Shown here: piece after piece, positions 28,217 through 37,531 of the stretch
How the letters are laid out: every line of letters starts with the position of its first letter
Numbering within the stretch: the stretch's first letter is position 1
Assembly: GCF_003231305.1 (NCBI RefSeq)
Contig: NZ_QKVM01000015.1
Span: 43,116 to 107,115 of the forward strand
From: Pseudomonas sichuanensis
GTDB lineage: Bacteria > Pseudomonadota > Gammaproteobacteria > Pseudomonadales > Pseudomonadaceae
Length of the DNA: 64,000 nucleotides
Direction of reading: 5' to 3'
The notes under the pieces: model-generated
What the model was told of the DNA's origin: nothing
Databases searched by the model: none
The model's input: the letters and a program-made list of their open reading frames with translations, nothing else
Translations under genes and position numbers: made by a program

Positions 28217-29380
28217 ATGTCGATCCAGGTCGAAGACTATTTCGCGCGTGACACCTTCCAGAAAATGAAGGCGTTCGCCGACAAGCAGGAAACCCCGTTC
28301 GTACTCATCGACACCCAGATGATCAGCCAGGCCTACGACGACCTGCGCGCCGGGTTCGAATTCGCCAAGGTCTACTACGCAGTCAAGGCCAACCCGGCCG
28401 TCGAGATCATCGACCTGCTCAAAGAGAAAGGCTCGAGCTTCGACATCGCCTCGATCTACGAGCTGGACAAAGTGCTTGGCCGTGGCGTCAGCCCCGACCG
28501 CATCAGCTACGGCAACACCATCAAGAAGTCCAAGGACATCCGCTACTTCTTCGATAAAGGCGTGCGCCTGTTCGCCACCGACTCCGAAGCCGACCTGCGC
28601 AACATCGCCAAGGCCGCGCCGGGCTCGAAAGTCTACGTGCGTATCCTCACTGAGGGCTCCACCACCGCCGACTGGCCGCTGTCGCGCAAGTTCGGCTGCC
28701 AGACCGACATGGCCATGGACCTGCTGATCCTCGCCCGCGACCTGGGCCTGGTGCCGTACGGCATCTCCTTCCACGTTGGCTCGCAGCAGCGCGACATCAG
28801 CGTGTGGGACGCCGCCATCGCCAAGGTCAAGGTGATCTTCGAGCGCCTGAAGGAAGAAGACGGCATCGAGCTGAAGCTGATCAACATGGGTGGCGGCTTC
28901 CCGGCCAACTACATCACCCGCACCAACAGCCTCGAGACCTATGCCGAAGAGATCATTCGCTTCCTCAAGGAAGACTTCGGTGACGACCTGCCGGAAATCA
29001 TCCTCGAGCCAGGCCGCTCGCTGATCGCCAACGCCGGCATCCTGGTCAGCGAAGTGGTGCTGGTGGCACGCAAGTCGCGCACCGCGGTCGAGCGCTGGAT
29101 CTACACCGACGTGGGCAAGTTCTCCGGCCTGATCGAAACCATGGACGAGGCCATCAAGTTCCCGATCTGGACCGAGAAGAAAGGCGAAACCGAAGAAGTG
29201 GTCATCGCCGGCCCGACCTGCGACAGCGCCGACATCATGTACGAGAACTACAAGTACGGCCTGCCACTGAACCTGGCCATCGGCGACCGCCTGTACTGGC
29301 TGTCCACCGGTGCCTACACCACCAGCTACAGCGCGGTGGAATTCAACGGCTTCCCGCCGCTGAAGGCTTACTACCTGTAA
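28217..29380 (+). CDS. speC: Ornithine decarboxylase (PLP fold III)
   Basis: The 387-residue eukaryotic-type decarboxylase has the PLP lysine Lys57 in YYAVKANP. The substrate/PLP motifs are SFHVGSQQRD and INMGGGFP, the phosphate-binding segment EPGRSLIANAG, and the active-site Cys about 335 in GPTCDSAD. It converts ornithine (possibly also lysine) to putrescine, the first step of polyamine synthesis. The start at 28217 follows GGAGC by 8 nt and gives the usual family length. It is a single-gene unit closed by a terminator at 29383-29410. Confidence 0.93.
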   Translation: MSIQVEDYFARDTFQKMKAFADKQETPFVLIDTQMISQAYDDLRAGFEFAKVYYAVKANPAVEIIDLLKEKGSSFDIASIYELDKVLGRGVSPDRISYGNTIKKSKDIRYFFDKGVRLFATDSEADLRNIAKAAPGSKVYVRILTEGSTTADWPLSRKFGCQTDMAMDLLILARDLGLVPYGISFHVGSQQRDISVWDAAIAKVKVIFERLKEEDGIELKLINMGGGFPANYITRTNSLETYAEEIIRFLKEDFGDDLPEIILEPGRSLIANAGILVSEVVLVARKSRTAVERWIYTDVGKFSGLIETMDEAIKFPIWTEKKGETEEVVIAGPTCDSADIMYENYKYGLPLNLAIGDRLYWLSTGAYTTSYSAVEFNGFPPLKAYYL

Positions 29381-29382
29381 CT

Positions 29383-29410
29383 GAAAACGGGGCCGCAAGG
29401 CCCCGTTTTC
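29383..29410 (+). terminator. Rho-independent terminator between speC and the convergent 173-aa gene
   Basis: GAAAACGGGGCC pairs with GGCCCCGTTTTC around GCAA: a perfect 12-bp stem with A/T flanks, so it should work in both directions. Confidence 0.9.
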
Positions 29411-29427
29411 ACATGTGCGATAAAGAC

Positions 29428-29949
29428 TTAAAGCGGCTCTTCGACACCCATCTGCAGAATTTCCACATCGAACAGGGCAGACGGACCCGCGCCCGTGCAC
29501 AGGTAGCTGCCCATGCGCCCGGTGGTCCAGGCAGCCTTGTCCCAGCGCACCCCCACCCCTGTGCCATCGAGGGTGGTCATACGCACCTTGCCGTCATCGG
29601 TCTGCGCCACGCGCCAAAGTGGGCCCACGATGGGGGTGAGCTCATAGAAGCCGAGGTAACCGTTGGTGCTGATGTCGACCCGCTGGTTGTACATCGGATG
29701 CGCACTGTTGCTGCTCCACAGACGGACCTCGTAGACATGCCCTTCGTCGCCGTACTCCACGGCGCCGAACCACAGCTTCAGCGCATCGCGGTCCTGGCGG
29801 GAGGTGGTCAGCCAGGTGTTCTGATGCCAGCGGACGCTGCCGTTGTAGCCCGGGCTGTACTCCCAGCGCCCTACAGGCCCCGGATACTTGGTGTTGAGCA
29901 CGTTCAGACGGGCAATGAAGGAGTGTTCGATGATGTAGGGTTCAGCCAT
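29428..29949 (-). CDS. Unrecognised 173-residue protein, Trp/Tyr/Gly rich
   Basis: I do not recognise this family. The start at 29949 has AGGAG 8 nt upstream. The protein begins MAEPYIIEHSFIARLNVLN, has no signal peptide or membrane helix, and is rich in Trp, Tyr, Gly and Asn with a beta-type pattern (VGRWEYSPGYNGSVRWHQN, LWRVAQTDDGKVRMTTLDG). That composition recalls carbohydrate-binding or jelly-roll domains, a weak impression only. It lies 53 bp after the Sel1-repeat gene in the same direction and could be its operon partner. It ends against the speC terminator. Confidence 0.75.
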   Translation of the reverse strand: MAEPYIIEHSFIARLNVLNTKYPGPVGRWEYSPGYNGSVRWHQNTWLTTSRQDRDALKLWFGAVEYGDEGHVYEVRLWSSNSAHPMYNQRVDISTNGYLGFYELTPIVGPLWRVAQTDDGKVRMTTLDGTGVGVRWDKAAWTTGRMGSYLCTGAGPSALFDVEILQMGVEEPL

Positions 29950-30002
29950 GGTGCAACTCCTGTGGGAAAGTCGCCTCAGCATGCTCGTCACCCCACGCAC
30001 AC

Positions 30003-30773
30003 TTAAGATCGAAGGTTTTCCCCTGCACCGGCACGCAGCTCGAGCTCGCCGGTATAACGGGCCGCCTGAGCAGACAGCAGCGGTCCGGCCGCCAGCAGGA
30101 GCGCCTGGCTGCTGCGCAGGAAGTTCAGGTTGCCCTCACGGCAGGCTCGTTCGAACCAGGGCTGCGCCTCGTCCATCTGGCCACGCTCCACCAGCACCAT
30201 CGCCAGGCTGAACATGCCGCGAAAATCCCCCGCCTGCGCCGAACGCCGGTACCAGCGCACGGCACGGGCCGGGCTCGCCGCCGTGGCGATGCCCTGTTCC
30301 AGGTAGCGCCCGTACAGGTTCATCGACTTGGCATGGCCCTGTTGCGCGGCCTTCTCGTAGCAGGCCAATGCCTGGACTTGGTCTGCCGGCAATCCCCGCC
30401 CGGTGGCCAGCAGATTCCCCAGGTTGTAGAGGCCCCAGTCCAGGCCAGCGTCAGCTGCGCGCGCGTAATGAATGGCCGCCTGGGCAAGGTTCACCTCGCC
30501 ACCCCAGCCATGCTCCAGGCAACGTCCGAGCATGTTGTGGGCCATCGCACTGCTCCCTTGGGCGGCGATGCCGAACCAGCGCCGGGCTACTTCGGCATCC
30601 TGTTCGATACCACGCCCGTCGAGCAGTATCTGCCCCAGCAGCAACTGTGCCTCGACCACGCCCTGCCCTGCCGCCGCGAGAATGGCCTGGGCGGCCTGGC
30701 CTGGGCTGTGTTCGAGCATGGCCTGCAGCCCGGCCAGGTCCACCACCTGTTCACGACGCAACTGATAGGACAC
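30003..30773 (-). CDS. Sel1-like (TPR-type) repeat protein
   Basis: The protein has 256 residues from a GTG at 30773. At least four or five Sel1 repeats are visible (AQLLLGQILLDGRGIEQDAE, AHNMLGRCLEHGWGGEVNLA, GLYNLGNLLATGRGLPADQV, SMNLYGRYLEQGIATAASPA). There is no signal peptide, so it is probably a cytoplasmic protein-protein scaffold. The GTG is 3 nt after the piuC stop, so both are expressed together. In P. aeruginosa a similar gene accompanies piuC near the piuA receptor gene, which suggests, without proof, a link to siderophore uptake. Confidence 0.85.
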   Translation of the reverse strand: MSYQLRREQVVDLAGLQAMLEHSPGQAAQAILAAAGQGVVEAQLLLGQILLDGRGIEQDAEVARRWFGIAAQGSSAMAHNMLGRCLEHGWGGEVNLAQAAIHYARAADAGLDWGLYNLGNLLATGRGLPADQVQALACYEKAAQQGHAKSMNLYGRYLEQGIATAASPARAVRWYRRSAQAGDFRGMFSLAMVLVERGQMDEAQPWFERACREGNLNFLRSSQALLLAAGPLLSAQAARYTGELELRAGAGENLRS

Positions 30774-30776
30774 GGC

Positions 30777-31457
30777 TCAGACCTCGGCCCAGCGGCGCAG
30801 CAGGTTGTGGTAGGTGCCGGTCAGTTGCAGCAGCGACGGGTGCTCCGGCACATCGGCGGTGAGCTGGCGGATGGCATTGTCCATCTCGAACAGCAAGGTG
30901 CGCTGGCTGTCCTCGCGCACCAGGCTCTGGGTCCAGAAGAACGCCGCGTAGCGTTCGCCACGGGTGACCGGGTTGACCTTGTGCAGGCTGGTGCCGGGGT
31001 ACAGCACCATGTCGCCCGCCGCCAGCTTGACCTGTTGCACGCCATAGGTGTCCTGGATCACCAGTTCGCCGCCGTCGTAACTGCCCGGGTCGCTGAGGAA
31101 CAGCGTCGAGGACAGATCGGTGCGCACCCGCTCCGCGCTGCCCTTGGGCTGGCGCAAGGCGTTATCGATGTGGAAATCGAAATTGCCGCCTTCGCGGTAG
31201 CAGTTGACCAGCGGCGGGAACACCTTGTGCGGCAGCGCCGCCGACATGAACAGCGGGTTGCGCCACAGCCGCTCGATCAGCGCGCTGCCGATCTCCTTGG
31301 CCAGCGGATGGCCTTCGGCCAACTGCAGGTTGTGCTTGGCCTTGGCCGACTGGTAACCCGCCGTGACCTTGCCGTCGGCCCAGTCGGCCTGCTCCAGGGC
31401 CTGGCGAATACGCGAGATTTCGTCGGCGTCGAACAGCCCGGGAATGTGAAGCAGCAT
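30777..31457 (-). CDS. piuC: PiuC-type Fe(II)/2-oxoglutarate dioxygenase
   Basis: The 226-residue PKHD-family hydroxylase has the iron-binding triad HXD...H visible as [12 protein letters not shown] and [14 protein letters not shown]. The following Arg should bind 2-oxoglutarate. Length matches PiuC. The ATG at 31457 was chosen because the protein then starts MLLHIPGLF like family members; the upstream extension runs into the Fur-like site. It is divergent from a TonB receptor gene, the arrangement known for piuA/piuC in Pseudomonas. Iron-regulated; substrate unknown. Confidence 0.9.
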   Translation of the reverse strand: MLLHIPGLFDADEISRIRQALEQADWADGKVTAGYQSAKAKHNLQLAEGHPLAKEIGSALIERLWRNPLFMSAALPHKVFPPLVNCYREGGNFDFHIDNALRQPKGSAERVRTDLSSTLFLSDPGSYDGGELVIQDTYGVQQVKLAAGDMVLYPGTSLHKVNPVTRGERYAAFFWTQSLVREDSQRTLLFEMDNAIRQLTADVPEHPSLLQLTGTYHNLLRRWAEV

Positions 31458-31485
31458 GGGGTGGCACCTGGCGCGGGTTAGGGGC

Positions 31486-31504
31486 GCCAATGATATTGAT
31501 TCCC
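31486..31504. promoter_or_regulatory. Fur box upstream of piuC
   Basis: The 19 bp starting GCCAATGATATTGATT match the Fur consensus at 13 of 19 positions. It lies about 29 bp before the piuC ATG in the divergent region. Confidence 0.6.
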
Positions 31505-31569
31505 TTTTACCAATCACAAGCCCCTTTCGGACCAATCAACGCACGAACCCGTAAAAACCGTAAGGTGAA

Positions 31570-31637
31570 AATGTAAAGAATGTAAATTTCTAACGAATGG
31601 TAACGCTTCTCAATTGTTCCTTACATTCGCTTACATT
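31570..31637. promoter_or_regulatory. Nested direct and inverted repeats upstream of the TonB receptor gene
   Basis: AATGTAA occurs at 31570-31576 and 31579-31585. Its complement TTACATT occurs at 31621-31627 and 31631-31637. Between them, at 31594-31612, is CGAATGGTAACGCTTCTCA, the element shared with fecI. Spaced direct repeats are typical of OmpR-type response regulators; which protein binds here is unknown. Confidence 0.5.
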
Positions 31638-31677
31638 AACATCCGCGGCCTTCAAACCTTGGGGAAGGTCAATAACA

Positions 31678-33981
31678 ATGCGTCACGTGCCAACCGCCGT
31701 CAGTTCACCACGTCTGCTCGCCTCCGCCATCGGCCTGGCGATCACTGCCACTTCCGCTTACGCTGCCGACCCGGCCGCCAACACCGCCATCACCCTCGAC
31801 GCCACCAGCGTCAACGGCAAGGCCGAGCAGGCGAACACCGAATACAAGGTCGAGAAAGTCTCTTCGCAGAAGTACACCGCACCCTTGGTGGACACGCCGC
31901 GTTCGGTCACCGTGATCCCGCAGCAGGTGATCAAGGACACCAACGCCCTGAACCTGCAGGACGCCCTGCGCACAGTGCCCGGCATCACCTTCGGCGCTGG
32001 CGAAGGCGGCAACCCGCAAGGCGACCGCCCGTTCATCCGTGGCTTCGACGCCCAGGGCGATACCTACCTGGACGGCGTGCGTGACACTGGCGCGCAAACC
32101 CGTGAGATCTTCGCCATCGAATCGGTGGAAGTGGCCAAGGGCCCGAACTCGGCCATCGGTGGCCGCGGCGCGGCGGGCGGCACCATCAACCTGGTGAGCA
32201 AGCGCGCGCACCTGGGCAACTCGCTGGACGGTGCCTGGACCTGGGGCAGCGACCAGACCCAGCGCTACACCTTCGACGGCAACTACCAGTTCAGCGATAC
32301 CGTTGCCGGGCGCCTGAACCTGATGACCCACGAAAGCAACGTCGCCGGCCGCGACAAGGTCAACTACGACCGTTGGGGTATCGCCCCGTCGCTGGCCTTC
32401 GGCCTGGGTACGCCGACCCGCGTCAACCTCGACTACTACCACCTGGAAAGCGACGACCTGCCGGATTCGGGTATTCCGTACACTATCCCAGCCGGCGGCG
32501 GCAACGCTCGCACCTCGGCGCACCCGAGCAAGCCGTATGACGGTGGCGACAGCGACAATTTCTATGGCCTGACCGACCGTGACTTCCGCAAGTCGCGGGT
32601 GGACATCGCCACCTTCGCCATCGAGCACGACCTGACCGACGCGCTGACCATCAAGAACACGCTGCGCCACGGCAACAGCATGCAGGACTACATCCTGACC
32701 CAGCCGGATGACAGCCAGCGTAACGTCAACAATGGCAGCGTCTGGCGCCGCGCCAACACCCGAGTTGGTAACACCGCCACCACTACCAACCAGACCGACC
32801 TGTTCGGTGAGTTCTACCTGGGTGGCCTGAAGAACAGCTTCTCTACCGGCATTGAACTGAGCCGCGAAGAGAGCAAGCGCGAAAGCTACAACGTCGACAC
32901 CAATACCAAAGGCGCAACCGCTACCACCTGCAACCCAGGCCTGATCGGCCCTGGCAGTGGCTACAACTGCACCTCACTGGGCAACCCGAACCCGGATGAT
33001 CCGTGGAACGGCGCCATCTCGCGCAACTACGCCGGCACCGACACCAAAAGCAACACCCGTGCCCTTTACGTGTTCGACACCCTTGAGCTGACCCCGGCCT
33101 GGCTGTTGAACATGGGCCTGCGCTACGACCACTTCGACACCGAGTACCGTGGCTACAACGCCAACGGCACCACCACGGTGAACAGCAAGGGTGTCGCCGC
33201 CAAGGGCAAGGACACCAGCGAGTTCATCACCGGCCAACTGGGCCTGGTGTGGAAACCGGCCGACAACGGCAGTATCTATGTCTCCTACGCTACCTCCGCA
33301 ACGCCACCAGGCGCACTGCTCAACGAGGGCATGGAAGCCAACCCGCTGGGCAACAGCACCGACCGCTCCGGCAACCTGCTCTCCAGCGACATGGAGCCGG
33401 AAGAAACCACCAACTACGAGATCGGCACCAAGTGGGACCTGCTCGAAGAGCGTCTGTCCCTCACCGCCGCGCTGTTCCGCACCGAGAAAGAAAACGCCCG
33501 TGTGCAGGTGGGTACCACCAGCTACGAGAACGTCGGCGAAACCCGCGTGCAAGGCATCGAGCTGTCGGCCAGCGGCAAGCTGACCAACAAGTGGCAGGTA
33601 TTCGCCGGCTACACCTACATGCAGGCCCGCCAGATCGACGGCGGCCCGCTGGGCAAGGCCAACGACGGCAATCAGCTGCCGAACACCCCGAACAACAGTG
33701 CCAGCCTGTGGACCACCTACCAGGTCACGCCTAAGTTCACCGTCGGCGGCGGCGCCTTCTACGTCGATGACGTATTCGGCAGCGTGGCCAACACTACTAT
33801 GGTCGACAGCTACGTACGTTACGACGCCATGGCCGCCTACAAGCTGACCAAGAACATCGACCTGCAGTTGAACGTGCAGAACCTCACCAACGAGGTCTAC
33901 TACGACAAGGCGTTCTCCACCCACTTCGCCAACCAGGCGGCGGGCCGGACCGCATTGCTGACCACCAGCGTCCACTTCTAA
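31678..33981 (+). CDS. fiu: Catecholate-type TonB-dependent siderophore receptor (Fiu/PiuA-like)
   Basis: The 767-residue protein has a signal peptide ending TSAYA. There is no STN signalling domain; the plug begins directly (DTPRSVTVIPQQVIKDTNAL, GFDAQGDTYLDGVRDTGAQT). The barrel closes with NEVYYDKAFSTHFANQAAGR and ends TTSVHF with the usual terminal Phe. The sequence fits the Fiu/PiuA group that imports catechol siderophores and siderophore-drug conjugates. GGGGAAGG precedes the ATG at 31678. It is divergent from piuC across a Fur-type region and followed by a terminator. Confidence 0.88.
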   Translation: MRHVPTAVSSPRLLASAIGLAITATSAYAADPAANTAITLDATSVNGKAEQANTEYKVEKVSSQKYTAPLVDTPRSVTVIPQQVIKDTNALNLQDALRTVPGITFGAGEGGNPQGDRPFIRGFDAQGDTYLDGVRDTGAQTREIFAIESVEVAKGPNSAIGGRGAAGGTINLVSKRAHLGNSLDGAWTWGSDQTQRYTFDGNYQFSDTVAGRLNLMTHESNVAGRDKVNYDRWGIAPSLAFGLGTPTRVNLDYYHLESDDLPDSGIPYTIPAGGGNARTSAHPSKPYDGGDSDNFYGLTDRDFRKSRVDIATFAIEHDLTDALTIKNTLRHGNSMQDYILTQPDDSQRNVNNGSVWRRANTRVGNTATTTNQTDLFGEFYLGGLKNSFSTGIELSREESKRESYNVDTNTKGATATTCNPGLIGPGSGYNCTSLGNPNPDDPWNGAISRNYAGTDTKSNTRALYVFDTLELTPAWLLNMGLRYDHFDTEYRGYNANGTTTVNSKGVAAKGKDTSEFITGQLGLVWKPADNGSIYVSYATSATPPGALLNEGMEANPLGNSTDRSGNLLSSDMEPEETTNYEIGTKWDLLEERLSLTAALFRTEKENARVQVGTTSYENVGETRVQGIELSASGKLTNKWQVFAGYTYMQARQIDGGPLGKANDGNQLPNTPNNSASLWTTYQVTPKFTVGGGAFYVDDVFGSVANTTMVDSYVRYDAMAAYKLTKNIDLQLNVQNLTNEVYYDKAFSTHFANQAAGRTALLTTSVHF

Positions 33982-33993
33982 AGGATGCAGCCC

Positions 33994-34023
33994 AAGCCCC
34001 GTTCATTTGCTTGAACGGGGCTT
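33994..34023 (+). terminator. Rho-independent terminator after the receptor gene
   Basis: AAGCCCCGTTCA pairs with TGAACGGGGCTT around a 6-nt loop, followed by TTTG. A strong stem 12 nt after the stop. Confidence 0.85.
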
Positions 34024-34080
34024 TTGCGTATCAAGGCATAATGCACGCCGCGCGGTAGGCGGCCAGACAAGGTGATCGAT

Positions 34081-36636
34081 GTGTTGAAGAAGACGCTGTT
34101 CCAGGTGCACTGGTTGTTCGGCATCACCGCTGGCCTGGTGCTGGCGCTGATGGGCATCACCGGGGCGATCTGGTCGTTCCAGGAGGAGCTGCTGCGCGCG
34201 TTCAACGCCGAGGTGCTCAAGGTCGAGGTTCGCCAGGAGGGCGTGTTGCCGCCGGCCGAGCTGGTGCGCCGGGTCGAAACCGCGCAAGGCGACAAGGTCT
34301 CGATGCTGTGGGTGGACACCCGCGAGGGCAATGCCGCGCGGATCTTCTTCACCCCCGCGCCCGGTGAGCGCCGTGGCGAGTTGCGCTATGCCGACCCCTA
34401 CACCGGCGAGCTCAAGGGCGAAGTGAGCGGGCTGGGCTTCTTCAACTTCGTATTGCAGCTGCACCGCTTCCTCGCCGTGGGCGACACCGGCCGGCAGATC
34501 ACCGGTGCCTGCACCCTGATGCTGATCTTCTTCTGCCTGTCCGGCCTGTACCTGCGCTGGCCGCGCAAGGCTCTGAACTGGCGGACCTGGCTGACCCTGG
34601 ACTGGGCCAAGAAAGGCCGCGCGTTCAACTGGGACCTGCATGCGGTGTTCGGCACCTGGTGCCTGCTGTTCTACTTGCTGTTCGCCCTGACCGGGCTGTT
34701 CTGGTCCTATGAGTGGTACCGCGCGGGCCTGAACAAGTTGCTGGCCGACCCACCGGCGGCCGGCGAGCAGAAGCGCGGTGAAGGCCGCGGTGGCCGCCAT
34801 GGCCCGCCCAAGGTCGACAAGGACGCCCCGCCACTGGTGGTCGACTACGACGCCATCTGGGCCAACCTCAAGGACGCGGCGGGCCCTGGCCTGTCCAGCT
34901 ACAACTTGCGCCTGCCCTCGGCCGGCGGCCAGCCGGCGACCCTGTTCTACCTGTTGCAGGGCGCCGACCACGAGCGCGCCTTCAACACCCTCACCCTCGA
35001 CCCAGCCACCGGCCAGATCAAGCGCCACCAGCGCTACAGCGACAGCTCGTTCAAGGCCCAACTGCTGCAGAGCGTCTACGCCCTGCACGTGGGCAGCTAC
35101 TTTGGCTTGCCGGGGCGAATCATCGTCACCGTGGCCAGCCTGACCATGCCGCTGTTCTTCGTCACCGGCTGGCTGCTGTACCTCGACCGTCGGCGCAAGA
35201 AGCGCCAGGTGCGTGCCGCCCGCGGCGCGGTATCTGCCGCCGCCGGCAACGGCGACAGCTGGCTGATCGGTTTCGCCAGCCAGAGCGGCTTCGCCGAGCA
35301 ACTGGCCTGGCAGAGCGCCGGCCAGCTGCAGGCCGCCGGCTTGCCGGTGCAGGTGCGCCCGCTGGCCCAGTTGGGCGAAGCCGAACTGCGCCAGGCCAAC
35401 CGCGCGCTGTTCGTGGTGAGTACCTTCGGCGACGGCGAAGCGCCGGACAGCGCTCGGGCCTTCGAGCGCAAGGTAATCGGCAAGCCTTGGGCACTGGAAC
35501 ACCTGGACTATGCCGTGCTGGCACTGGGCGACCGCCAGTACCCGCACTTCTGCGGCTTTGCCCGCCGCCTGCAGGCCTGGCTCAGTGAGCGTGGCGCCAG
35601 CAGCGCCTTCAGCGCGATCGAAGTGGATAACGCAGACCCCGCCGCGCTGCAACTGTGGCAACAAGAGCTGGCCCAACTGACCGGCGCGCATCCGGTAGCC
35701 GCGTGGCAGCCCGCCAGTTTCGGCAATTGGCGCCTGACCCGCCGTGAACTGCTCAACCCGGGCAGCCAGGGCGCACCGGTGTTCCTGCTGGGGTTGCAGG
35801 CGCAAACCCCGGCAAGCTGGGCGGCCGGCGACCTGGTAGAGATCCTGCCGCGCAATGGCCAGCACCGCGTGGCGGCGTTGCTGGCAGGCCTCGGGCTCGA
35901 TCCGCACAGCCCGGTGCAACTGGGCGGCCTCGAAGAAACGCTGGCCCAGGCCTTGGCCAGCCGACAGCTGCCGGCCAGCCGCGAGCACCTGGTGGGCCTG
36001 CATGCCCAGGCGCTGGTCGATGCGCTGATCCCGCTGAGTGCCCGTGAATATTCGATCGCCTCCATTGCCAGCGATGGCGAGCTGGAGTTGATCGTGCGCC
36101 AGGAACGCCACCCCGATGGCAACCTGGGCCTGGGTTCCGGCTGGCTGACCGAGTACCTGGCGCTGGACGGCACGGTCAGCGCTCGTCTGCGCCGTAACGG
36201 CGGCTTCCACTTGCCCGACGCCGCCGCGCCGATGGTACTGATCGGCAACGGCACTGGCCTTGCCGGTTTGCGCAGCCTCTTGAAGGCACGTATTGGCGCA
36301 GGCGAGCAGCGCAACTGGCTGCTGTTTGGCGAGCGCAATCGTGCCCACGACCTGCTGTGCGGCGAAGAGTTGCAGGGCTGGTTGGCCAAGGGCGACCTGC
36401 AGCGGCTGGACCTGGCGTTTTCACGCGACCAGGCCGAGAAGGTCTATGTGCAGGATGTGCTGCTGCAGCAGGCCGCCGAGTTCAAGCGCTGGATTGATGA
36501 GGGCGCCTGTGTGTATGTGTGCGGCAGTTTGCACGGCATGGCTGCAGGGGTGGATGCGGCGCTGCAGGGCATGCTCGGTGAAACGCAGGTGCAGCAGCTG
36601 ATCGAGGATGGGCGCTACCGGCGGGATGTGTACTGA
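34081..36636 (+). CDS. PepSY-membrane/flavodoxin/NADPH-flavin reductase fusion, probable ferric-chelate reductase
   Basis: The protein is about 851 residues. The N-terminal half (1-375) is a PepSY-associated membrane domain with four helices ([76 protein letters not shown]). A flavodoxin-like domain follows (about 395-530, [25 protein letters not shown]). The C-terminal CysJ-type FAD/NADPH reductase has [32 protein letters not shown] and [18 protein letters not shown] at 34081 is favoured over GTG 34072 because AAGG sits 8 nt before it. Likely role: passing NADPH electrons across the inner membrane to reduce ferric siderophores. Confidence 0.85.
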   Translation: MLKKTLFQVHWLFGITAGLVLALMGITGAIWSFQEELLRAFNAEVLKVEVRQEGVLPPAELVRRVETAQGDKVSMLWVDTREGNAARIFFTPAPGERRGELRYADPYTGELKGEVSGLGFFNFVLQLHRFLAVGDTGRQITGACTLMLIFFCLSGLYLRWPRKALNWRTWLTLDWAKKGRAFNWDLHAVFGTWCLLFYLLFALTGLFWSYEWYRAGLNKLLADPPAAGEQKRGEGRGGRHGPPKVDKDAPPLVVDYDAIWANLKDAAGPGLSSYNLRLPSAGGQPATLFYLLQGADHERAFNTLTLDPATGQIKRHQRYSDSSFKAQLLQSVYALHVGSYFGLPGRIIVTVASLTMPLFFVTGWLLYLDRRRKKRQVRAARGAVSAAAGNGDSWLIGFASQSGFAEQLAWQSAGQLQAAGLPVQVRPLAQLGEAELRQANRALFVVSTFGDGEAPDSARAFERKVIGKPWALEHLDYAVLALGDRQYPHFCGFARRLQAWLSERGASSAFSAIEVDNADPAALQLWQQELAQLTGAHPVAAWQPASFGNWRLTRRELLNPGSQGAPVFLLGLQAQTPASWAAGDLVEILPRNGQHRVAALLAGLGLDPHSPVQLGGLEETLAQALASRQLPASREHLVGLHAQALVDALIPLSAREYSIASIASDGELELIVRQERHPDGNLGLGSGWLTEYLALDGTVSARLRRNGGFHLPDAAAPMVLIGNGTGLAGLRSLLKARIGAGEQRNWLLFGERNRAHDLLCGEELQGWLAKGDLQRLDLAFSRDQAEKVYVQDVLLQQAAEFKRWIDEGACVYVCGSLHGMAAGVDAALQGMLGETQVQQLIEDGRYRRDVY

Positions 36637-36647
36637 AGCCTGAAAAC

Positions 36648-36733
36648 ATCGCGGGGCAAGCCCGCTCCCACGCTGTGAACTGCCCCAATCCTTGGAGGCA
36701 GCCCGTAGCGTGGGAGCGGGCTTGCCCCGCGAT
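36648..36733. repeat. Inverted REP pair (type 1)
   Basis: Copies at 36648-36672 and 36709-36733 in inverted orientation, in the 103-bp gap between the convergent reductase and omega-amidase genes. Confidence 0.85.
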
Positions 36734-36739
36734 TGGCCC

Positions 36740-37531
36740 TCAATGTAATTCGAAGGTATCGGCGTCCAGGTTGGCCGGGAATCGCGCCCGGTACGCCGCC
36801 AGTTCCGCGGCACGCAGCACCACGGTGAACACCCCGTCGGCCTCGCCCGCGCTCAACAGGCTCTCGCCCTGGAAATCCAGCACCTGGCTGTCGCCGGAAT
36901 AGGCAAAGCCCTTGCCATCGGTGCCCACCCGGTTCACCGCCGCCACGAAGCACAGGTTCTCGATCCCCCGCGCCGGCAGCAGCCGGTTCCAATGGGTGCG
37001 CCGTGCCGCGGGCCAGTTCGCCGTGTACAGCAGCAGGTCGGTGTCCTGGGCGTCGCGGCTCCACACCGGGAAGCGCAGGTCGTAGCAGATCAGCGGGCGA
37101 ATGCGCCAGCCCTTGAGCTCGAACTGCACCTGGCGTTCGCCGGGGGTGTAGTGCTTGTGTTCGCCGGCCATGCGGAACAGGTGGCGCTTGTCGTAGTGCA
37201 GGATCTCGCCATCGGGCCGCGCCCACAGCAGGCGGTTGCGGTGGCTGCCATCGGCGGCCTGGATGATCACGCTGCCGGTGATCACGGCATTGCGTTTCTT
37301 CGCCTGGGCCTTGAGCCATTTGTAGGTCGGGCCGTTCTCCGGCTCCGCCAGGCTTTGCGACTCCATCGAAAAACCAGTGGTGAACATCTCCGGCAGGATC
37401 ACCAGGTCGACATCGCCGGCCTGGCCGATCAGTTCCTCGAAATGGGCATAGTTGGCTTCGCGGTCGTGCCAGGCCAGGGTGGTCTGCACCAGGGCGATTT
37501 TCAGGTTCGGCAGTTCACTCAGATCGCGCAT
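36740..37531 (-). CDS. Omega-amidase of the nitrilase superfamily (YafV-like)
   Basis: The 263-residue carbon-nitrogen hydrolase has the catalytic triad Glu48 (VILPEMF), Lys115 (HYDKRHLF) and Cys149 (LICYDLRFP). The family hydrolyses alpha-ketoglutaramate and alpha-ketosuccinamate to dicarboxylates and ammonia. Its ATG lies inside the last 13 bases of the aminotransferase gene before it. The pair therefore fits the glutamine transaminase/omega-amidase pathway: the transaminase uses glutamine as amino donor and this enzyme drives the reaction by destroying the product. The link is from family knowledge and synteny. Confidence 0.88.
   Translation of the reverse strand: MRDLSELPNLKIALVQTTLAWHDREANYAHFEELIGQAGDVDLVILPEMFTTGFSMESQSLAEPENGPTYKWLKAQAKKRNAVITGSVIIQAADGSHRNRLLWARPDGEILHYDKRHLFRMAGEHKHYTPGERQVQFELKGWRIRPLICYDLRFPVWSRDAQDTDLLLYTANWPAARRTHWNRLLPARGIENLCFVAAVNRVGTDGKGFAYSGDSQVLDFQGESLLSAGEADGVFTVVLRAAELAAYRARFPANLDADTFELH

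Noticed and set aside
28024..28251. 75-codon open frame overlapping the start of speC
   Set aside because: No ribosome site, no family resemblance, and 35 nt overlap with a well-supported start in another frame.
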